Notes under the pieces: model-generated
Databases searched by the model: none
Seen by the model: the letters and a program-made list of their open reading frames with translations, nothing else
What the model was told of the DNA's origin: nothing
NCBI GenBank assembly: GCA_910586745.1
Contig: CAJUJZ010000015.1
Coordinates: 1 to 28,216, forward strand
Reading direction: 5' to 3'
DNA: 28,216 bases
Source of the DNA: an uncultured Mucispirillum sp.
GTDB lineage: Bacteria; Chrysiogenota; Deferribacteres; Deferribacterales; Mucispirillaceae
Shown here: one piece after another, positions 23,500 to 28,216 of the stretch
How positions within the stretch are numbered: position 1 is the first letter of the stretch
Layout: every line of letters starts with the position of its first letter
Translations under genes and position numbers: made by a program

Positions 23500-24957
23500 C
23501 TACTCCACTGGCAGTGTAACTGTAAAAACTGCACCATTTTTGCTGTTATATACAGTTAAATCGCCGTTATGATTGTTTAATATTTTTCTGCTTATTGGTA
23601 AACCTAAGCCAGTTCCGGAATTTGATGTAGTAAAAAACGGCTTAAATAAATTAGGCATAACTTCTAAAGGTATACCTGGCCCTGTATCAGAAATAATAAT
23701 ACTAGTTTTGCCGTCTTTTTCCTGAAAGCTTATAGTAACTGTGCCGTCACTTTTCATCGCATTCATAGCATTAGCTATTAAGTTTACAATAACCTGTTTT
23801 ATCTGGTCTATATCTGCATAAATATAAGCATCATCAGGAATATCAATATCCAGCTTAAAATTATGTTCTGCCATTCTTGTTTCAAATAGCGGCCTTATTT
23901 CGCTGAAAAGTTTTTTCAGCAGCATTTTTTCTTTTTTAGGCGGCCGTTTCCTTGAAAAAGAAAGAATATCTTCTGTTAAATGCTCTAATCTAATAGATTC
24001 TGTTACAATAATACCTGCCATGCGTTTTAAATCTTCATTTGTAACAGCTTTTATAAGCCGTTTTGCAAACCCTCCAATAGAAATAAGTGGATTTTTTACT
24101 TCATGGGCGATAGTAGCTACATAGTTGCCTAATGTAACAAGGCTTTGCTTGCTGCGCATTTCAGATTCTATTTCTTTATAAAATGATGTTGTATATTCAT
24201 ATTTCTGGTTAGATATTACAGCCATCATCATAGTATTTAAAAGCCATGCAGTTGAACGAGTAGTAAAAATATGTGTATTTGTATATTTATTATTAGAATA
24301 TGTTATTAATATACCATATATTTTACTACCAGTCATCATTGGTGCAATAATAAGAGGATTAGTTAACTGCACATTATCTATGGAACGGAAAATCCTATCT
24401 TCCAGCTCTAAATGTCTTTCAATATCATCTGGGTGCTTATTATATTCCTGCAACTGCTTAATAATAGATTTTTTAACAGGCACACGCTTATTTATAAAGG
24501 CTTTTACCTGTTCTTCTGTATAAGGTGGTATACTTGTCATATATATACCACGCAGCTCCATAAGTTTTTCATTAAAAAACATAACTGCAGCTTTATCAAA
24601 CAGTCCTGAGTATACTAATGCATTTGTTGTAACTTTTACCATCTCATCAAGAGTGGCTCTGCCTGCATATATATCAGGGCTTTTTGAAACATTTTCTGCG
24701 ATTTCCCATGTGGCTCTGTTTTCCACATAAACATCAATTAAATCTGTAAGCAAACTGACAGCTTCTTCTGATAACTCTTTATCTGCAGAATACTTTATCT
24801 CTAATTCCATATTACCTGTGTGAAGAAAAAGACTGTACTCTTTAAAATTATCCACAGGCATATCTCTATATGCAATTCTTTCACCCATAGGGCTTTTTAC
24901 AACTACCTGTGTTACTTTGCAATTACAGCGTTTGTTAATAATATCTATCAGTTGCAT
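23500..24957 (-). CDS. Soluble sensor histidine kinase (GAF-like sensor, NtrB-type core), orphan
   Basis: 485 residues, no transmembrane segment, so a cytoplasmic sensor. Residues ~90-255 resemble a GAF-type sensory domain (IYAGRATLDEMVKVT... and a YGILITYSN strand). The phosphoacceptor is H285 in TIAHEVKNPL. The ATPase domain carries the N box NLIANAMNAM (392-401), G1 DTGPGI (424-429), F box LFKPFFTT and G2 GTGLGLPISRKI. All kinase motifs are intact. No response regulator lies within the window. GAGGTGA stands just before the ATG. It is placed 34 bp after the glyS end (ATG start) and 5 bp before the radical SAM gene. Confidence 0.94.
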   Translation of the reverse strand: MQLIDIINKRCNCKVTQVVVKSPMGERIAYRDMPVDNFKEYSLFLHTGNMELEIKYSADKELSEEAVSLLTDLIDVYVENRATWEIAENVSKSPDIYAGRATLDEMVKVTTNALVYSGLFDKAAVMFFNEKLMELRGIYMTSIPPYTEEQVKAFINKRVPVKKSIIKQLQEYNKHPDDIERHLELEDRIFRSIDNVQLTNPLIIAPMMTGSKIYGILITYSNNKYTNTHIFTTRSTAWLLNTMMMAVISNQKYEYTTSFYKEIESEMRSKQSLVTLGNYVATIAHEVKNPLISIGGFAKRLIKAVTNEDLKRMAGIIVTESIRLEHLTEDILSFSRKRPPKKEKMLLKKLFSEIRPLFETRMAEHNFKLDIDIPDDAYIYADIDQIKQVIVNLIANAMNAMKSDGTVTISFQEKDGKTSIIISDTGPGIPLEVMPNLFKPFFTTSNSGTGLGLPISRKILNNHNGDLTVYNSKNGAVFTVTLPVE

Positions 24958-24991
24958 ACTTCACCTCAAATATTTTAAGGCTAAAAATTAA

Positions 24992-27061
24992 TTATTTAGC
25001 GGATATCGCTCCTAAATCACCAATAATTAAAAATACTTTTCTAAGGCATGCTATTAAACCAAGCCTGTTTTCTCTTATTTTTATATCTTCTGTCATAACC
25101 ATAACTTTCTCAAAAAAGTTATCTACAGCAGGAGCAAATTTCATAAGTTCATCAAGTGCAGCATAATTTTTTTCTTCATCTAAAAGAGCCTGCATATTCT
25201 GGTTTCTTATTAAACTGCCAAGAGCTTTTTCTTCTTCAGTCTGCAGAAGCTCATCAGAAAATTCTTCTTTTTCACAGTTATTTTTCTTTAATATGTTATT
25301 AATTCGTTTAAATGCCTGAGCAATAGTTTGGAAACCATCTGTTCCTCTAGCATTTGTTAAAACTTTTGACAAATTTAATGTTTTTAATATATCACTTGAT
25401 TTATCACATACTGCGTCAAAAACATCTGCTGCTACCATATCTTTTGATACAAGCATTTGTCTGTATCTAAGGTTAATGAAAGATAATACTTCTTTCATAA
25501 CAGCCTCTTTATCAAAAGAAAGGCGTGAACTTAATTTATCAAACGAAATATTTATAATATCTTTTAATTCTATTCTGTAACCTGACTGCTCTATTATAGA
25601 AATTATACCTATTGCATTTCTTCTTAAACCATAAGGGTCTAAGTTACCTGTTGGTTTCATACCGGCAGCAAAAACACCTGCAATAGTATCTATTTTATCA
25701 GCAATAGAAGTAAGTCTTCCCTCAATTGTTTCTGGTAAAACATCCCCTGCAAATTTAGGCAGATAATGTTCCATAATACCACGGGCAATATCATCATCTA
25801 AACCTTCATTTTTAGCGTAATAGTAACCCATTACACCCTGCAGCTCTGGAAATTCATAAACCATTTCACTTAAAAGGTCAGCTTTGCAAAGATATGCAGT
25901 TTTTTCTACACTTTCTTTTTTATCACTGCATAATTTTTCTGCTAAAAATACGGCAATAGCTTTAAACCTTTCCATTTTTTCATAGCTTGTGCCAAGTTTT
26001 TCTTGATATACAACTTTATTGAGCTTTTCTGCTCTTTCTTCTAATTTTACTTTTTTATCGTTATTAAAGAAGAATAATGCATCATTCAGCCTTGCTCTAA
26101 GAACTCTCTCATAACCCTGCCTGATAGTGCTGTCACCACTAGGTGATTTAATATTTGCAATACCAACAAATTTATTAATCAGTCTGCTATCACTGTTTCT
26201 AACAGGGAAATATTTTTGGTGTATCTTCATAGAAGTAATAAGCACTTCTTCTGGAAGAGTTAAAAATGAATCTTCAAAAGAGCCAAGAACAGCATACGGA
26301 TATTCCACTAAATCAGATACTGTATTTAAAAGTCCTTCATCAATTTCTACTGTAATATTTTCTTTTGCTTCTATTTCTTTAATTTGAGAAAGAATAATAT
26401 CCTTTCTTGCAGCAATGTCTACATAAACATAAGCATGTTCAAGTTTTTCTTTATATTCTGCTGCATTTTTTACTTCAATTTCAGCTGGTGCTAAAAATCT
26501 GTGTCCATAAGTAAGATTTGATGCAGTAATTCCATCAGTTTCAAAAATAAGTGCTTTTTCATCAAAAACAGATAAAAACCAGTGAATAGGACGAACAAAT
26601 CTAAAGTCATTATCGCCCCATTTCATAGATTTTGGAAAAGGAATGATTTTAATAATTTCAGGTGCAGTTTTAAGAAGTAAATCAGCAGTTTTTTCACCAC
26701 CTGTTTTTTTCTCACCCTGAAGATAATCACCTTTTTGAGTAGTTACTTTTTTTAATGTGCTTTCATCTATTCCCTTAGATGCTGCAAACTTTTTAGCAGC
26801 TTCTGTTAATGAGCCGTCACTATTAAATGCTATATTTGCAGGCGGTCCCATAATAATTTCTGTTTTATCAGCCTGCGAAACAGGCAGACCTTCTATATTT
26901 ACATACAGTCTGCGTGGCGTACCACCAGATTCTATTGATGAAAATGGTAAATTTAAAGCTGAAAGCCTTTTTGTCCATTCATCAAGCAGGTATTTTGCAG
27001 ATGATGGAATAAATGCTGCTGGTATTTCTTCACAGCCGATTTCTAGTAAATATGAAGGCAT
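24992..27061 (-). CDS. glyS: Glycyl-tRNA synthetase beta subunit
   Basis: Beta chain of the bacterial alpha2beta2 GlyRS, which binds tRNA while the alpha chain (GlyQ) holds the aminoacylation core. From the ATG at 27061 it has 689 residues, the usual size. It begins MPSYLLEIGCEEIPAAFI and shows GPPANIAF, MKWGDNDFRFVRPIHW, HQKYFPV, PYGLRRNAIGI and a helical C-terminal anticodon-binding region. A TTG at 27067 is in frame, but AGAGGA is spaced 7 nt from 27061 and only 1 nt from the TTG. glyQ, normally just upstream, is not here: the upstream neighbour is the divergent efp. Downstream genes follow closely on the same strand. Confidence 0.97.
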   Translation of the reverse strand: MPSYLLEIGCEEIPAAFIPSSAKYLLDEWTKRLSALNLPFSSIESGGTPRRLYVNIEGLPVSQADKTEIIMGPPANIAFNSDGSLTEAAKKFAASKGIDESTLKKVTTQKGDYLQGEKKTGGEKTADLLLKTAPEIIKIIPFPKSMKWGDNDFRFVRPIHWFLSVFDEKALIFETDGITASNLTYGHRFLAPAEIEVKNAAEYKEKLEHAYVYVDIAARKDIILSQIKEIEAKENITVEIDEGLLNTVSDLVEYPYAVLGSFEDSFLTLPEEVLITSMKIHQKYFPVRNSDSRLINKFVGIANIKSPSGDSTIRQGYERVLRARLNDALFFFNNDKKVKLEERAEKLNKVVYQEKLGTSYEKMERFKAIAVFLAEKLCSDKKESVEKTAYLCKADLLSEMVYEFPELQGVMGYYYAKNEGLDDDIARGIMEHYLPKFAGDVLPETIEGRLTSIADKIDTIAGVFAAGMKPTGNLDPYGLRRNAIGIISIIEQSGYRIELKDIINISFDKLSSRLSFDKEAVMKEVLSFINLRYRQMLVSKDMVAADVFDAVCDKSSDILKTLNLSKVLTNARGTDGFQTIAQAFKRINNILKKNNCEKEEFSDELLQTEEEKALGSLIRNQNMQALLDEEKNYAALDELMKFAPAVDNFFEKVMVMTEDIKIRENRLGLIACLRKVFLIIGDLGAISAK

Positions 27062-27171
27062 AAACAAATCCTCTTTATATAATTATATATTGTAACAGTT
27101 AAATAAAATCTACTGTTTTAATATAAAAAAGAGTAAATTAATCTCATTTTTATAGTATATTCTAACCTTTA

Positions 27172-27200
27172 TTTATATATGTTAGTATAAAATTTTTCAA
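27172..27200 (-). promoter_or_regulatory. Putative sigma-70 promoter for the glyS operon
   Basis: On the minus strand TTGAAA (27200-27195) and TATAAA (27177-27172), each a 5/6 consensus match, are separated by 17 nt. It would give a leader of about 100 nt before glyS. Confidence 0.6.
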
Positions 27201-27310
27201 GTGTTTTATACATTTTGAAACATATTTTATTAATGTATCATTTTGCTTAAGTAAAATATAATTAAAATATTAAAAGATTTTCTTAAAAAAATATATTATA
27301 CTGCTTTTGC

Positions 27311-27339
27311 TTGCAATTTATGAAAAATAGTGATATGCT
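27311..27339 (+). promoter_or_regulatory. Putative sigma-70 promoter for efp
   Basis: TTGCAA (27311-27316) and TATGCT (27334-27339) are separated by 17 nt; the start of transcription would fall near 27346. A GAGGAA ribosome-binding site follows before the ATG at 27368. The 306-bp glyS-efp gap (27062-27367) holds these two divergent promoters and otherwise very A+T-rich sequence without an ORF. Confidence 0.5.
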
Positions 27340-27367
27340 TTGAAAAATTTATGAAAATGAGGAAATT

Positions 27368-27940
27368 ATGCCAATTACTCCAAACCAATTTAAAAGAGGC
27401 TCTAAAATTGAAGTTGATGGTGAGCCATACGCTGTAATAGAATGGCAGCACATTAAATGCGGCAGGGGTGGAGCCACAGTTCGCACTAAAATTAAAAACC
27501 TTATATCAGGCAGAGTGTTAGAGAGAACTTATGATTCAGGGGAAAAATTAAAAGAGCCAGACTTTGAAGAAAAAAGAATGCAGTATCTTTATCATGACGG
27601 CACTGAATATATTTTTATGGACCAAGAAAGCTATGAACAGGTTCATCTTGATGATGACTGTGTTGGCGATGCATACTTATTTATGCCAGAGTCATTAGAT
27701 GTAGCAGTACAGTTTTTCAATGGTAAGCCAATAGGTATTACACTTCCTAACTTTGTAGAGTTAGAAGTTACAGAATGTGAGCCAGGTGTTAAAGGTGATA
27801 CTGTAACAGGAGGTTCAAAAGGTGCTACAGTTATTACTGGCGGTAAAATTCAAGTACCATTATTTATTAATGAAGGTGATGTATTAAAAATTGATACTCG
27901 TGATGCTTCATATATAGAAAGAGTAAGCACTAAAAAATAA
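27368..27940 (+). CDS. efp: Translation elongation factor P
   Basis: Relieves ribosome stalling at consecutive prolines by binding between the P and E sites. 190 residues, full length, with the KOW-like domain I and two OB domains. Diagnostic features are MPITPNQFKRGSKIEVDGEPYAVIEWQH, NLISGRVLERTYDSGEKL and the closing VPLFINEGDVLKIDTRDASYIERV. The tip of the domain I loop reads IKCGRGGATVRTK, which places Arg33 where E. coli has beta-lysylated Lys34. Arg-type EF-P is rhamnosylated by EarP in several proteobacteria, but this loop (KCGRGG, with Cys replacing the usual Pro) is not the standard EarP form. No modification gene is in the window. Confidence 0.97.
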   Translation: MPITPNQFKRGSKIEVDGEPYAVIEWQHIKCGRGGATVRTKIKNLISGRVLERTYDSGEKLKEPDFEEKRMQYLYHDGTEYIFMDQESYEQVHLDDDCVGDAYLFMPESLDVAVQFFNGKPIGITLPNFVELEVTECEPGVKGDTVTGGSKGATVITGGKIQVPLFINEGDVLKIDTRDASYIERVSTKK

Positions 27941-27943
27941 ATT

Positions 27944-27970
27944 ATTGGGGTATATACCCCGATTTTTTTA
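27944..27970 (+). terminator. efp intrinsic terminator
   Basis: The palindrome GGGGTATATACCCC at 27947-27960 is followed by GATTTTTTTA. It starts within 10 bp of the efp stop codon. Confidence 0.85.
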
Positions 27971-28178
27971 TGTCCAAATATTTCAAAATAAAATTTATAT
28001 TATCTTATTGTTAATAAAACCGTCCTGCCTTAACTGCCAGAGCAGACCAGAAAAATAATTAATGGCAGATACCTTATGGGAAAAGATATCTGATAATAAC
28101 TATTATGTTTCATATTTTCATTAAATGCCCGCCCCATTATATCAGGGCGGGTAATTTATTAAATACCTGATATTTTAT
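27971..28178. other. Intergenic region with a G+C-rich hairpin
   Basis: No gene is supported. CTGCCA (about 28035-28040) can pair with TGGCAG (about 28063-28068). CCCGCCC at 28128-28134 pairs with GGGCGGG at 28145-28151, a stable 7-bp stem with a 10-nt loop. It may be a terminator for a minus-strand gene ending at 28179, although no strong U-run follows on that strand. Confidence 0.45.
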
Positions 28179-28216
28179 TTAAATATCAATGTATCTTACT
28201 TCATAGTATGCAGTGC
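28179..28216 (-). CDS. Possible 3' end of a minus-strand gene (truncated by the window edge)
   Basis: A minus-strand frame open from the window edge reads TAYYEVRYIDI and stops at TAA (28181-28179), just before the G+C-rich hairpin. The composition looks protein-like and the position relative to the hairpin is sensible. Twelve codons are too few to identify anything. Confidence 0.3.
   Translation of the reverse strand, partial: TAYYEVRYIDI

Noticed and set aside
28061..28126. Short ORF starting ATGGCAGATACC
   Set aside because: About 20 codons with no ribosome-binding site; not distinguishable from chance.

Overview
The window is strongly A+T-rich, gene-dense bacterial chromosome carrying mostly housekeeping genes. 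LpxI (lipid A synthesis) and a lipoprotein point to a Gram-negative cell. A radical SAM protein, a poly-cluster ferredoxin and a ferredoxin-ASKHA-like fusion suggest an anaerobe. Folate-dependent TrmFO, the dprA-topA-trmFO-xerC gene order and the low G+C would fit a Deferribacterota genome such as Mucispirillum. This is an impression from gene content, not a match I could test. No tRNA, rRNA, CRISPR array, prophage or intact insertion sequence is visible.

Layout. 1-1.7 kb: end of a cysteine-rich Sel1/Hcp-type repeat protein, then an unrecognised 268-residue protein. 1.75-4.1 kb (minus): a Bax inhibitor-1/YccA-like membrane protein and a 2Fe-2S ferredoxin fused to a divergent RACE/DUF4445-like region. 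4.4-8.8 kb (minus): pyrG, glmS and a TIM-barrel sugar-phosphate isomerase-like gene, with three consecutive hairpins between pyrG and glmS. 8.98-12.2 kb: guaA and lpxI (plus), then a small lipoprotein (minus). 12.4-12.9 kb: a decayed IS30-family transposase abutting dprA. 12.96-18.7 kb: a compact plus-strand operon dprA-topA-trmFO-xerC. 18.7-19.8 kb: 1.1 kb without a convincing protein gene, but with a Fur-box-like promoter followed about 190 nt later by a strong terminator, a candidate iron-regulated small RNA. 19.8-21.0 kb: an M24-fold protein that appears to have lost all five metal ligands. 21.0-27.06 kb (minus): glyS, an orphan soluble histidine kinase, a radical SAM protein and a 4x[4Fe-4S] protein in one tight run. 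27.4-27.9 kb: efp with an arginine at the modification-loop tip. The last bases may hold the end of another minus-strand gene.

The housekeeping genes cover nucleotide and amino-sugar supply (pyrG, guaA, glmS), lipid A (lpxI), DNA topology, recombination and uptake (topA, xerC, dprA), tRNA modification and charging (trmFO, glyS) and translation (efp). The less ordinary material is the group of iron-sulfur and pseudo-enzyme genes, the candidate sRNA and the structured intergenic regions. Several starts (trmFO GTG, radical SAM GTG, ferredoxin TTG, and internal ATGs for guaA, glyS, topA and the lipoprotein) were chosen from Shine-Dalgarno position or family N-termini.
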